Source of the DNA: Pseudohalioglobus sediminis
Lineage (GTDB): Bacteria; Pseudomonadota; Gammaproteobacteria; Pseudomonadales; Halieaceae
DNA: 64,000 nucleotides
NCBI RefSeq assembly: GCF_008370495.1
Contig: NZ_VTUX01000006.1
Coordinates: 1 to 64,000, forward strand
Direction of reading: 5' to 3'
Below the pieces are notes generated by a model. The model had not been told where the DNA came from. It saw nothing but the letters and a program-made list of their open reading frames with translations, and made no database searches. Below, in pieces: positions 27,040 through 36,558 of the stretch (position 1 is the first letter of the stretch; the number at the start of each line of letters is the position of its first letter). The position numbers and the translations under genes were made by a program.

Positions 27040-28338
27040 ATGAAAGTACTAAAATTTGACACAATCACGGACGATGTCATTCTCCTTGCGCAGAAGTTCC
27101 CGCGCTCTGTAACGCCATCTTGGCAAGAACTGGCCGCCCTCCAACAGGTTGACAGTAAGCCCCTGAGGATAATTGCAATCGTCGAAGACAATGATTGCCG
27201 GGCACTTTCATGCTGTTTCATTGAAGAGAGGCAAATCGCCGGTATGCGGATAGCCTCCTACAGCGCTTATGGTTACGATTTTTTCGATTACAACTGCTTG
27301 TTTTCGGAACCCTCTTTCATAAGCGTTTTACTCGAAGAAATCAGGAAAGATGCCAAAGCTGCTGGTGCGGATCATATACGCCTAAAGAACATCATCCTGG
27401 ACATCACCGAAGGGGTTAAACGCGGTGTCGTCCACACACACCAGACATGCATCTACGACAGCAGCCTGGAAGAAACCGGATACCAACCGCTACTTCGCAA
27501 GAAAAGCCTGAAACGTCACGTTAATAAATGTAAGAGAAGCTTCTCATACAGCTGTGAGCACTTCACAGGTGAAGAAATACCTCTGGCTGAGGTAGAGCAA
27601 ATGGGAGCTCTACATATCGAAACCAGGCAATTCCACAACACACCCAGCGCATTTACCAAAAGTTCCACCGTAGATCGGTACATGTCACACCTGGGTAACA
27701 GAATCCTTACGAAAATCAGTGTGGATGATGAACCCCTCGCTTACCACTACGGCATTAGATTCAACGACACCATGATCTGGCATACGCCAGTTGTAAACAT
27801 CAAGTATTACAATTACTCCCCCCTGGAGGTGTTGCTCTTCGAGATGATCGCATACTGCGAAAAGGCGGAGATTCCTGTTATTGACCTTGGTATAGGCGAC
27901 GAAGTGTACAAACTTCGTTTCTCTAATTCCCGACGCGAGGTGCACGATCTGGTTCTCAAATTGTCACCGAAAGGCCATCTGATCAACATTCTGAAGTCTG
28001 CAGATGCCCGCCTCGGCATGCGGAGTCGAATACAGCGTTTTGCCCCGCAGTCTGGCAGCTCAAAACAGAAAACGCACGCGGGTGTGCTCACCAGCAATAA
28101 CGACGACAGCGCAGCACCAGCAGCGGCTACAGGGCACAAAGACACACCTCTTGTCGTGGCCAGGGATTTTGAGGAGTTTGTTGACTACTGCAGGCAAAAT
28201 GGACTCGGCATCACTCATCAGGACTATGATAATTTGAGATCAGGTATGGTCTTTTGTAAGAACGAACCCCAGGTGGAATATGGCAATGGCCACGCCTGGA
28301 AACACGTCGATGACGAGAAGACGAGCCAGCCAACGTAA
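27040..28338 (+). CDS. FemAB/GNAT-fold acyltransferase with C-terminal extension
   Basis: A 432-residue protein; GGGG lies 5 bases before the ATG. It belongs to the same PF13480-like group as the gene at 25184: SLKRHVNKCKRSF, DEPLAYHYGIRFNDTMIWH, YYNYSPLEVLLFEMI and PVIDLGIGDEVYKLRFSN are typical. Residues about 345-432 form an extra tail: an Ala/Ser-rich linker, then a short domain with ARDFEEFVDYCRQNG. I do not recognise that tail. Sugar acylation in the island is inferred. Confidence 0.72.
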   Translation: MKVLKFDTITDDVILLAQKFPRSVTPSWQELAALQQVDSKPLRIIAIVEDNDCRALSCCFIEERQIAGMRIASYSAYGYDFFDYNCLFSEPSFISVLLEEIRKDAKAAGADHIRLKNIILDITEGVKRGVVHTHQTCIYDSSLEETGYQPLLRKKSLKRHVNKCKRSFSYSCEHFTGEEIPLAEVEQMGALHIETRQFHNTPSAFTKSSTVDRYMSHLGNRILTKISVDDEPLAYHYGIRFNDTMIWHTPVVNIKYYNYSPLEVLLFEMIAYCEKAEIPVIDLGIGDEVYKLRFSNSRREVHDLVLKLSPKGHLINILKSADARLGMRSRIQRFAPQSGSSKQKTHAGVLTSNNDDSAAPAAATGHKDTPLVVARDFEEFVDYCRQNGLGITHQDYDNLRSGMVFCKNEPQVEYGNGHAWKHVDDEKTSQPT

Positions 28339-28633
28339 GTAAACGCGCTGCAAGAAAACAGCTTGCCCTGAGTTTTCGCCCTGTTGAAACTGGCTGCAAT
28401 TGCGGAGCACGCAAGCGCAGTGAATTATCTTCAGGGAAGTCAGAAGTTCCGTGCTCAAAAGTGCTACCTACGTCCCAGCATTGAATCATTTCGATTGCCA
28501 ATACTGTGCGTCCTGTGTATATCTGTTTGCCCTACATCCCGTGCATTCCGCGCACTGGTCTCAAATGCTAATCAAGGCAGCAAGGCACCAGTCATCGCGG
28601 CGCATTTCGCAAACTGCTGAGTTCGTTTGGTAA

Positions 28634-29584
28634 ATGAAGGCAAAGACAATAGACGTAAGTATTCTGATCGTAAGCTGGAACACGATAGAGTTGGTTGATA
28701 GCTGCCTAAGTTCAATTGAAGAACAGATTGGAACCGACCTTGCGGTCGAAACTATCTTGGTAGACAACGCTTCCGCGGACGGCACATCAGCACTGGTAAA
28801 AGAAAATTACCCTGACGTATTACTCATTGAGAATACAGAGAATGTCGGCTTTGCGAATGCGGTTAATCAAGCTGCCCGCGAAGCCAGCGGTAGATATTTC
28901 TTTTTGCTGAACAGCGACGCAAAACTTCTTGATCGAAAACTTCCTGAACTGGTGTCTCTCATGGATGCCGACGATTCAATAGGTGTTGCATCAGGCGCTC
29001 TAGAAGGTAGAAATCACCGTAGGCACATGCCATGCCGTGCTTTCCCGAGCCTGATCGACCTCGTACTCAGCTACACCGTCGATTGTGTTTATCAATTCCA
29101 GCGCGGAAAGCCGAGAAGTGGCCAACGGCGCGAAGTTGCCGAATATGAGAATGGCACAAAATGGTGCGAAACCGATTGGATACCCGGATGCTACATGTTG
29201 GTCCGGCGCGATTTAATGGATGCAGACGGGCTGCTTGATCATCGGATATTCATGTACTACGAGGATACGCTCCTGTGCCACAAAGCGTGGGACAGGGGGT
29301 ACCGTGTCGTTTCGGTAGACACCGCTTGCGTCTACCATCACTCCGGAGCCAGCGCTCGACAGATTTCAACAACGACCACCTGTCATAGCTACAAGAGTAG
29401 CCGAATTTACGTTGAGTCACTAAACGGGCCACGCACTCTCTGGTGGTACGAGCGTTATAATCGTGGTGTCTGGCGACTGTTTATTTCAGTCTTCTTCATT
29501 CTGGAAAATGTAGGCCTCCGGGAAAAAGCTCAAGAGAAGCGCGCCCTGTTTTCTGCCCTGCTTAATATTCCCCGGCTAACCTAG
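28634..29584 (+). CDS. GT2-family glycosyltransferase
   Basis: A 316-residue GT-A enzyme of the rhamnosyltransferase-like GT2 group. The N-terminal VSILIVSWNT and ETILVDNASADGT motifs bind the nucleotide sugar, LLNSDAKLL stands in place of the DXD motif, and PGCYMLVRRD with FMYYEDTLLCHKA gives the catalytic acidic residues. It would add one sugar to the lipid-linked repeat unit on the inner face of the membrane. The ATG has no strong ribosome-binding site. 295 bases separate it from the acyltransferase gene. Confidence 0.88.
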   Translation: MKAKTIDVSILIVSWNTIELVDSCLSSIEEQIGTDLAVETILVDNASADGTSALVKENYPDVLLIENTENVGFANAVNQAAREASGRYFFLLNSDAKLLDRKLPELVSLMDADDSIGVASGALEGRNHRRHMPCRAFPSLIDLVLSYTVDCVYQFQRGKPRSGQRREVAEYENGTKWCETDWIPGCYMLVRRDLMDADGLLDHRIFMYYEDTLLCHKAWDRGYRVVSVDTACVYHHSGASARQISTTTTCHSYKSSRIYVESLNGPRTLWWYERYNRGVWRLFISVFFILENVGLREKAQEKRALFSALLNIPRLT

Positions 29585-29767
29585 CCCCCTTACCCAGTCT
29601 TTCGAATGATCGACTGAAAACAACCCAGGACCGTACATTTCCATGAAATGCCGTTGGAGACGAAAAAATCTTCGGTGCTGAGGAGAGCATGCACGCTTGA
29701 ACAGGGATCGGCGGCTATTTCACCAACGTTTTATGGCTATGGCTGCTGGAACCTGCACTGGCGGCAA

Positions 29768-30817
29768 CTACGCCAGGTTTAGATAGATAGACTTGAGTTT
29801 AGGCACAATCACTTCCGGGCAGTAACGCTCCTGATAGCACCGCAATGCAGCCTGTCCCAGGTGATTTCTGGACTCCACGTCACGAAAGAGTGACAGGATC
29901 GCCTGTGCCAGGCCATCAATATCGCCAGGCTCGACCAGCAGACCATTCGCTCCAGATTCAATCACCTCAGGAATGCCTCCCACAGGTGTCGCAATCAGCG
30001 GAAGCGCAGACGACATCGCCTCCAGGATGGACATGGGCAGGCCCTCGTTATATGAGGGGAGCAGAAATACATCTGCTTTTGAATAGTAGTCCGCTTTGTC
30101 TTCAATGCCGATCCAGCCTTCAACCGAAAAGAAATCTGCCAGACCCGCGGCAGCTATTTCCTCGTTCACTTTCTCGATTTCACCATCCCCGCAAAGATAG
30201 AAAACGCTGTCCGGTATTTGCTGCGCAATTCTTCCCACGGCACTTATCAGATCATAAACGCCCTTTCTCTCCCCCAGCTTACCCATGAACAGTACGGCAA
30301 ATTGGCTGGAGTCACTCTTGGCAGCGTCTATTGGTATTTGCGGAACGAAATTGTTAACTACCTCAATTTCCGCATTGTCGGCAATGGACAAAACATATGC
30401 TTTCCAGCTCTCCGAGAGCACAATAACTACATCAGCGCGATGAAACGTCGATTTCACCATCTCCTTCGTTACAGTGGATGCACTGGAATAGAAGACTTTG
30501 AACTCCGAACCGTGTAAATGCAGTATTACCTTGCACCCAAATACCTTACCGATCAGTGTAAGCAGCCATTTACGGAAAAAACTACCGTAGCTTGCAACAT
30601 GTATGTGCAATATTGGTTTCCGGGGAAGAAGCCGCAATAACTGGAAAATTGACCGGGCAAATATCATTAATCTGCTGAACACGGACCCGATATCGTGTGT
30701 CGCTATCCAGTGGTGGTCGTAGTCCTCGTACAGCCCAACGGAAATATAGTTTTCGACGACAGTCCTGATACCACCCGGACCTTTCGTTGAAAGCGTTATT
30801 ATCGTAGTTCGATCCAT
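29768..30817 (-). CDS. GT4-family glycosyltransferase
   Basis: A 349-residue GT-B enzyme from ATG 30817 (AAGGGG upstream); the frame extends to a TTG at 30841. It has the N-terminal STKGPGGIRTVVEN loop, LHLHGSEFK, the nucleotide-binding core VLFMGKLGERKGVYDL, and the E-x7-E motif region SYNEGLPMSILEAMSSALPLIATPVGG. It would transfer an unknown sugar with retention. It is convergent with the GT2 gene. Confidence 0.9.
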   Translation of the reverse strand: MDRTTIITLSTKGPGGIRTVVENYISVGLYEDYDHHWIATHDIGSVFSRLMIFARSIFQLLRLLPRKPILHIHVASYGSFFRKWLLTLIGKVFGCKVILHLHGSEFKVFYSSASTVTKEMVKSTFHRADVVIVLSESWKAYVLSIADNAEIEVVNNFVPQIPIDAAKSDSSQFAVLFMGKLGERKGVYDLISAVGRIAQQIPDSVFYLCGDGEIEKVNEEIAAAGLADFFSVEGWIGIEDKADYYSKADVFLLPSYNEGLPMSILEAMSSALPLIATPVGGIPEVIESGANGLLVEPGDIDGLAQAILSLFRDVESRNHLGQAALRCYQERYCPEVIVPKLKSIYLNLA

Positions 30818-31144
30818 AGACCCCTTCTCGCGTGTAAGCAATTCTGCCAGCCGCTCGCATGATGATGATCATGCACAGGCGTATTCGCCGGAAGCTTGCA
30901 TGATAACTGCGTAGGTCTTGAACATGAATCGGAAAGGACACCAAATTTTACTTGAGAGCCGGTATCAACCCGCCGCGACCTCTTGTCGTAATGGAAACAT
31001 GCGACGGATACGTGAGCGATTCCGTCCCAAAAAACCACTCCTGGCTACGACTTCAGCTCGCTGCTGAGGCCATAGGCCGATAACAGCCAACTCAACAAGC
31101 CCATATCCGCACAAGCGGGAGTGAAATATTCGCATCAGTTATCG

Positions 31145-31175
31145 AAAAAAAACGCCCGGGACAGTTGCCCGGGCG
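31145..31175 (-). terminator. Rho-independent terminator of the three-domain lyase gene
   Basis: CGCCCGGG (31153-31160) pairs with CCCGGGCG (31168-31175) around a 7-base loop. Read on the minus strand it is followed by eight T's (A's at 31145-31150 and beyond on plus). It lies about 120 bases past the lyase stop. Confidence 0.85.
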
Positions 31176-31256
31176 ATCTCACACATTCAAATGGCTATGT
31201 TCACATAACAACTAGCTATCAGTTCCTGCCGCCATCATCTCTTCTGCCTGTAAATA

Positions 31257-31276
31257 CAGCCCCCTCTTTGGGGCTG
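31257..31276 (-). terminator. Second hairpin 3' of the lyase gene
   Basis: CAGCCCC (31257-31263) pairs with GGGGCTG (31270-31276) around a 6-base loop, 22 bases past the stop. The minus-strand tail (TATTTA) is only modestly T-rich, so it may be a stabilising 3' hairpin before the stronger terminator. Confidence 0.45.
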
Positions 31277-31297
31277 CTATTTCTTCGGGAGAAGTCC

Positions 31298-33772
31298 TTA
31301 AAGCGCCACATCCTCATATCTGGCATCGGGGCCCGACGCGATACGCAGCGCGTCATGATAAACGGTCTTGGCTGAGTCACTAGGGTAGTCTTTCAACAAG
31401 CCAAGCAACAGGTAAGGACCTTCAGCATCCTTCTCGATGTTACGGCCGACCCGACGAGCAACGAGCGTTCCGTCTTTCCACACCTCCAGGATGCCTGAAG
31501 GAGTACTGGAAGGCCGATAATGGATAACAAAGTCTGTCCATCGACCTACGCTTTCATAAACGCTACTCAGTACCCAGCTTTTTTCGTCACTTCCCCAACG
31601 ACTGCGGATTTCCCAGTCACCGGATCCGCTGCGTATTTCAAAAGCTGCAGAACTTCTTTCGCCAGGATCTGGAGTCCTGAGAATCTCAGCCAGAATTTCG
31701 CGCTTCCCGGGTACATCCCAGTCATTTGGCAGATAAACACTAAAACCGATCCAGTAGTCTCGGTCAAAGACCATCTGTCTGTTTTGCTTTCCGACGATTT
31801 TCGCCTGGGTCCGCTTCTTATTATTGCTACTCTTGCTCACGGTAGACTTCATGGCGAAGTCACCGTCACGGCTGAGTTGGGTCGTCACTGTCGGACAGTT
31901 TCCGTGACAGTTCAAGAGGAGCTCACCCGTCTCAAATCCAACATTGTGATCCAGGCCGATTGAATCAACCTCCTCCGTAACCTGGTCCCCAGTACCTGTA
32001 TCGGCGCACGAAGCAACGCGTTGCGTCGCCTGTCCTTGCATCATGACATCTTCAAAAGTCGCCCCAGCGCCTGATGCGATACGCAAAGAATCATGATACA
32101 CAGACTTGACTGGAGCTTTATAAGCATCTTTCAGCAGTCCGAGTGCGAGGAAGGGGCCATTCGCGTCTTTCTGCGTATTCGGGCCGTTGCGCCGCGCAAC
32201 CAATACCCCATCCTTCCATACTTCGAGAACGCCCGAGGAAGTGAAGGAGGGCTTATAGTGAATCACAAAATCTGTCCACCGGCCCACGTCCTCAAAAACA
32301 CTTCCCAGCACCCAGTCTTTTCTTCCGCCCTCCCAAAGGTTGCGGATCCTCCATTCTCCGGTCCCTGTGTGAATCTCAAAGGCTGCGGAGTGGCTTTCTC
32401 CTGCATCGGGGGTTCGGCGCAGCTCAGCGAGAATTTCGCGTTTTCCAGGTACTTGCCAGTCCTCTGGCAGATAGACGCTGAATCCTATCCAGTAATCACG
32501 ATCAAATTGCATCAGGCGATTGTTCTGGCCTTTGATAATCGCCTGAGTGCGCTTCTTATTCTTGCTGGTGTTACTGACCGTGGACTTCATGGAGTATCCA
32601 CCACTCTGGCTGAAGTGGCTCGTTACCGTAGGGCTGTTGCCATGACCTTGTAGAGTAAAGTCGCCCGAATCAAAATTATGTTCCTGATCGAGTTCAGGTG
32701 ACACTTCCCATGTAAACGCATCCTCGGAAACAGTTGAATCACAGGTGAGATATTCGTCACCGCCTGCTGGCTCCTCGTCGGCACCAGAGGGCTCCTCAGG
32801 GCTGCCGGTTTGGGAACCGGTAGAGTCTCCCGTGTTGCTCACAATGGTCTCTGTGGGCTCCTCGACGATGATTGCCGGTTCCTCGGAACTGCCGCTAGCG
32901 CTGCCTGAGGGCGCAACATCGCTGTACCTTGCAGTTGGACCCGAAGCCACGCGCAATGCATCGTGATAGACGAACTTACGAGGATTGCCATCAGTTTGCG
33001 TGTACAGGCTTGTATAGAGCCCCATTGTGAAATAAGGGCCACGCTCATCGTCGTATGCGTTAGGCCCGTAGCGCCTTGCTACAAGATCGCCATTTTTCCA
33101 AACCCGCAGAACGCCAGAATCCGTGTAAGAGGGCTTGTAGTGGATTACAAAATCTGTCCACTTACCTGTGTCCTCGTAGACGCTGTTGAGTGGCCAATTG
33201 ACCTGTTGCTGACCGGTATTCCACCGACTGGTAATTTTCCATTCACCACTTCCTGTATATATGGCGAAGGGAGGCTGTTGCTGAGGCTCGCCTGGATCCA
33301 CGGTAGCGTGAATCTGGGCCAGGATTTCAAATTTGTCGTAGTGCTTCCAGCCTTCCGGGATATACACACTGAAACCGATCCAGTAATCCCTGTTCCATTC
33401 CATCCATCTGTTCGTGGACGTCTTGAAAATACCCTCGGTGCGCTTGAGGTTTTGACTCGATTCGCTGAGGAAGGACCGCATGGAATATTTTCCGCTGCGG
33501 GCAGGAATCTCATCGGTGATTATAGGGCAGTTGCCATGACACCCGAGGCCGAGATCGCCCGATTCAAAGTCATGAACTCGATCAACGGCGGCCGAGGCGA
33601 GCGAAGGTGTCACGGACATCGCAGCGAAAAGTGCAGCGATACCCAGGAATTTGGACACCCCCTGCCAGTCGGCGCGGGTGACTTGTCGCCATGACAATTT
33701 GTCTACCAAGCATCCCTGCTTTTCACCATCGCTCTGCGATTCGTCAATCCGGTTGTTCGAGAGAAAATCCAT
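31298..33772 (-). CDS. Secreted three-domain polysaccharide lyase-like protein
   Basis: An 824-residue secreted protein. A 41-residue polar n-region precedes the hydrophobic signal FLGIAALFAAMSV, with cleavage near ASA at 60-62. Three related jelly-roll domains follow at about 66-288, 365-578 and 610-824, each with DYWIGFSVY, a SG/TG-x-W strand, W-TDFVIHY-PS and VYHD-LR-ASG. They resemble the Polysacc_lyase (PF14099; heparin lyase I/glucuronan lyase-like) family, though binding without catalysis is possible. An acidic Ser/Thr/Pro linker at 290-345 joins the first two. Domains 1 and 3 have CHGNC; domain 2 has GHGNS. AGGGG precedes the ATG. The natural substrate may be the island's own polysaccharide. 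Confidence 0.75.
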   Translation of the reverse strand: MDFLSNNRIDESQSDGEKQGCLVDKLSWRQVTRADWQGVSKFLGIAALFAAMSVTPSLASAAVDRVHDFESGDLGLGCHGNCPIITDEIPARSGKYSMRSFLSESSQNLKRTEGIFKTSTNRWMEWNRDYWIGFSVYIPEGWKHYDKFEILAQIHATVDPGEPQQQPPFAIYTGSGEWKITSRWNTGQQQVNWPLNSVYEDTGKWTDFVIHYKPSYTDSGVLRVWKNGDLVARRYGPNAYDDERGPYFTMGLYTSLYTQTDGNPRKFVYHDALRVASGPTARYSDVAPSGSASGSSEEPAIIVEEPTETIVSNTGDSTGSQTGSPEEPSGADEEPAGGDEYLTCDSTVSEDAFTWEVSPELDQEHNFDSGDFTLQGHGNSPTVTSHFSQSGGYSMKSTVSNTSKNKKRTQAIIKGQNNRLMQFDRDYWIGFSVYLPEDWQVPGKREILAELRRTPDAGESHSAAFEIHTGTGEWRIRNLWEGGRKDWVLGSVFEDVGRWTDFVIHYKPSFTSSGVLEVWKDGVLVARRNGPNTQKDANGPFLALGLLKDAYKAPVKSVYHDSLRIASGAGATFEDVMMQGQATQRVASCADTGTGDQVTEEVDSIGLDHNVGFETGELLLNCHGNCPTVTTQLSRDGDFAMKSTVSKSSNNKKRTQAKIVGKQNRQMVFDRDYWIGFSVYLPNDWDVPGKREILAEILRTPDPGERSSAAFEIRSGSGDWEIRSRWGSDEKSWVLSSVYESVGRWTDFVIHYRPSSTPSGILEVWKDGTLVARRVGRNIEKDAEGPYLLLGLLKDYPSDSAKTVYHDALRIASGPDARYEDVAL
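31301..33577 (-). repeat. Three tandem lyase-like domain copies within one gene
   Basis: The copies encode residues 66-288 (about 32909-33577), 365-578 (32039-32680) and 610-824 (31301-31945). Copy 1 is of the subtype with FEILAQIHAT and QQQPPFAIYTGSG. Copies 2 and 3 share KREILAE, RTPD-GE and SAAFEI and are closer to each other. Confidence 0.8.
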
Positions 33773-34383
33773 GGTCTTTTGCCCCTAAATTTGCGGTGGA
33801 GACATCCAGCGATTCATTCACACGTCTCGACCAGCGATAAAACCTGCTCCCATACAGGCCAATCCGAAGCGCATTGTTGGCGCCGCCAGTAATTACCTAT
33901 GATGATGGTAATGAGCTTGAAACATGCCTAAAAGGTATTTCTTGAGAAAACTGAAGATTTGTTGGCAAGGAAAAGATACCCGGGCTTGAGTTGAGACTCA
34001 GTTCACAAAATTGGGGCAGCAGCGCAGGGATGCGCACGGGAACCTTCGGATAAATCAGGGTGCCCGAAGCGGGTCGAAGCAACAGAGATGAGCGGAAGAT
34101 ATCGTCCTGAACAAGGACTCTCAAAGCCAAGCATTGATGAGCGTGGACAAAAGCACGCCTTGATCAACTCGAGCAGCGTCGATTTCAGCAGTGCATACCG
34201 AAACACATGAAAGTGGCTTGTGGACCGGAACATGCAATCCCGCAAGACTCGACCTTTGACGGTCGATATTCGAACCCGGAAGTACGGCGCAGCACGCCGT
34301 ATGCTCACTTAATCAGAGTGCAAAAAAACCGCCGCTGGTATACCAACGACGGTTTCGTGATGATGTCATCTATCCATCAAGCA
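33773..34383. other. Gene-free spacer between the two lyase genes
   Basis: About 610 bases without a credible gene. It contains the terminator of the upstream lyase gene at 34322-34355 and must hold the promoter of the three-domain gene. A minus-strand AGGGGC site about 10 bases before the ATG at 33772 is the ribosome-binding site. Confidence 0.5.
34322..34355 (-). terminator. Terminator of the two-domain lyase gene
   Basis: AAACCGCCGCTGGTA (26-40 of this block) pairs with TACCAACGACGGTTT (34341-34355) with two mismatches. On the minus strand seven T's follow. It lies about 30 bases past the stop of the two-domain gene. Confidence 0.75.
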
Positions 34384-36027
34384 CTAGGGCGCGACGTCTG
34401 AGTATCTCGCTGAAGAGCCGGACGCAATACGCAGAGAATCATGATAGACAGTCTGCGAAGACGGGCTGGTGTAATCCTTCAACAGACCAAGAGCCAGGTA
34501 GGGACCCTTAGCATCTCTTTCTATATTAGGCCCCGTGCGCCGGGCCACTAATGTGCCGTTTTTCCATACTTCCAGGATACCAGTGGACTTGTATGAGGGC
34601 CGGTAGTGAATGACAAAGTCCGTCCAACGTCCAACACTTTCATAAACGCTGTTCAGGGACCATTTCCTGTCACCGCTTCCCCAGTTGTTTCTCAGCGTCC
34701 AGTCACCATCACCAGTGAGTATTTCAAACGCGGAGGAAGATCTTTCTCCAGCGTCGGGCGTCCTGCGGATCTCCGCCACAATCTCCCTCTTACGAGGCAC
34801 TTGCCAGCCGCTGGGAAGGTAGACACTGAAACCCATCCAGTAGTCCCGGTCAAATACCATCTCCCGGGCGCTTTTGTTACTGACAACAGCTTGCGTGCGC
34901 TTTTTGTTGTTACTAGAAGTACTGACCGTAGATTTCATGGATTTGCTACCGCTGCGGCTGAACTGGCTGCTCAGCGTCGGGCAATTACCATGACAAGCCA
35001 TTTGTAGTCCGCTGCCGTCAAATAGGTTAACCAGGTCGAGGCCATCGCGGTCGGTAGATGTATCCCCATTGTCGTTGGAACTGTCTCCTGATTCCGGTGC
35101 TTCTGGCGGGGTCACAATAGAACCTGAGCCGCTGCCCGGTGTACCGGGAGGCGCCACGTCCTGATACCGTGCGCTGGAACCGGAAGCCACGCGCAGAGCA
35201 TCGTGGTACACGACCTTGGCTGGTCTTCCGTCCGTTGCCGCAAACAGGCCCGTGTAGAGACCGAGCGTAAAGTAAGGTCCTGCATTGTCTTTGTAGGCGT
35301 TCGCCCCATTTCGCTGTGCAACAAGCGCGCCATTTTTCCACACCCTGAGTACGCCACTGGAGGTGTAAGAGGGTTTGTAGTGAATTACAAAATCAGTCCA
35401 GCGACCCACATCTTCATAGACGCTGTTGAGCGACCACTCTTTTTTGCTGCCACCGGTGCCCCATCGGTTGGTGAGCTTCCAGTCCCCGCTACCCGTGTAA
35501 ATCGCAAAAGGTGGCTGTTGCTGGCTCTCTCCTGGATCTTTCGTGGCATGAATCTGGGCGACGATTTCGAACTTGTTATAGTGCTTCCAATTGGCTGGCA
35601 TGTAGACGCTGAAGCCGATCCAGTAGTCTTTGTTCCACGTCATTCGCCTGCCAGTGGGGTTTTTAAAAATCCCCTCGGTGCGCTTTATATTGGAACTGCT
35701 TTCGCTCAGCGAAGAACGCATCGAGTATTTGCCCGTTCGAGCTGGAATGTTGTTTGTAACCGTCGGGCAGTTGCCATGGCACCAAAGGCTATCAAGCTTA
35801 CCGGACTCAAAGTCATGCACCTGCTCCATGGCCGCATTGGCCACTGCTGGATGCACTGCAACCGTTACCAGGGTGGCCGCGATGCCAATGTATTTTGTGA
35901 AACCAGACCACCTCGAGGTCCCGGCACGCTCAAAACTACATTTTTCTCGACCGCGCGAAGCGGAAACGCCCTGCTGCTGACCGCTTTGCTCACAGTGTGA
36001 ATTAGTCCTAATCATGTTGAATAACAT
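34384..36027 (-). CDS. Secreted two-domain polysaccharide lyase-like protein
   Basis: A 547-residue paralogue of the three-domain gene next to it. A polar n-region of about 43 residues precedes the signal core YIGIAATLVTVAVHPAVANA. Domain 1 (about 70-293) matches domain 1 of the neighbour; domain 2 (about 330-547) matches its domains 2 and 3. Both have CHGNC. A Gly/Ser/Pro/Asp linker at 295-328 separates them. Conserved DYWIGFSVY, GRWTDFVIHY-PSY and VYHD-LR-ASGSSARY are clear. AGAGG lies 5 bases before the ATG. The pair arose by gene duplication and domain gain or loss. Confidence 0.75.
   Translation of the reverse strand: MLFNMIRTNSHCEQSGQQQGVSASRGREKCSFERAGTSRWSGFTKYIGIAATLVTVAVHPAVANAAMEQVHDFESGKLDSLWCHGNCPTVTNNIPARTGKYSMRSSLSESSSNIKRTEGIFKNPTGRRMTWNKDYWIGFSVYMPANWKHYNKFEIVAQIHATKDPGESQQQPPFAIYTGSGDWKLTNRWGTGGSKKEWSLNSVYEDVGRWTDFVIHYKPSYTSSGVLRVWKNGALVAQRNGANAYKDNAGPYFTLGLYTGLFAATDGRPAKVVYHDALRVASGSSARYQDVAPPGTPGSGSGSIVTPPEAPESGDSSNDNGDTSTDRDGLDLVNLFDGSGLQMACHGNCPTLSSQFSRSGSKSMKSTVSTSSNNKKRTQAVVSNKSAREMVFDRDYWMGFSVYLPSGWQVPRKREIVAEIRRTPDAGERSSSAFEILTGDGDWTLRNNWGSGDRKWSLNSVYESVGRWTDFVIHYRPSYKSTGILEVWKNGTLVARRTGPNIERDAKGPYLALGLLKDYTSPSSQTVYHDSLRIASGSSARYSDVAP
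34387..35820 (-). repeat. Two lyase-like domain copies within one gene
   Basis: Copy 1 encodes residues 70-293 (about 35149-35820) and copy 2 residues 330-547 (34387-35040). They belong to the same two subtypes as the copies in the neighbouring gene, giving five copies in under 5 kb. Confidence 0.8.
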
Positions 36028-36558
36028 CTTTACCTCTTAATGAATATTCCGAGCATGCCCCTGCTTGACGCCGGCTTTGGAAAGGCATGGCATTGGGCCA
36101 TGGCGACGCCCTTGTACAAGGCTCGCAGATTTCCTATTCAGTGATGGCGCTACTACTCATTCGCGAAATGGCATTCCCCAAGCTCACGACGCTTTTTCAA
36201 TGCCATCCGCGTTGGGCATGCAGACAGGCCTTCTCCATGCCATAAACAGGCCAATCTGTAATTTTTATAGGTATATCAATGTGTTAAAAATTCACGTTTT
36301 CTGGTTTTCGCTACCAACGCGGGGCTTTACTCAAACCGGGGAAGAAGTGGGGAGGGATTTGTCGATATTTGGCGACAGAGTATCTCAGCTTCAGGAAATT
36401 TTCTTATTTTTCAGATAGTTATGTTGTTGCCATTTGGCGACAAGTGCTGTCGCCGCGGATTTTGAGGGTGCTTCAACCCTTATACAAATTGGACCGCACT
36501 GGTTCCATCAGCAGCGTAATGCCGCCCGGGTTAAAGCGCTTGGCTGCCAATACTGACC
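36028..36558. other. Gene-free spacer upstream of the two-domain lyase gene
   Basis: About 530 AT-rich bases with no convincing coding frame. It should hold the promoter of the lyase gene. No terminator with a U-tract is seen for the gene ending at 36559. Confidence 0.4.

Noticed and set aside
33830-33880. Sigma-54-like sites before the lyase genes (33.8 kb and 36.1 kb)
   Set aside because: On the minus strand both have TGG and GC spaced 11 bases apart, one too many, and the central bases are poor.
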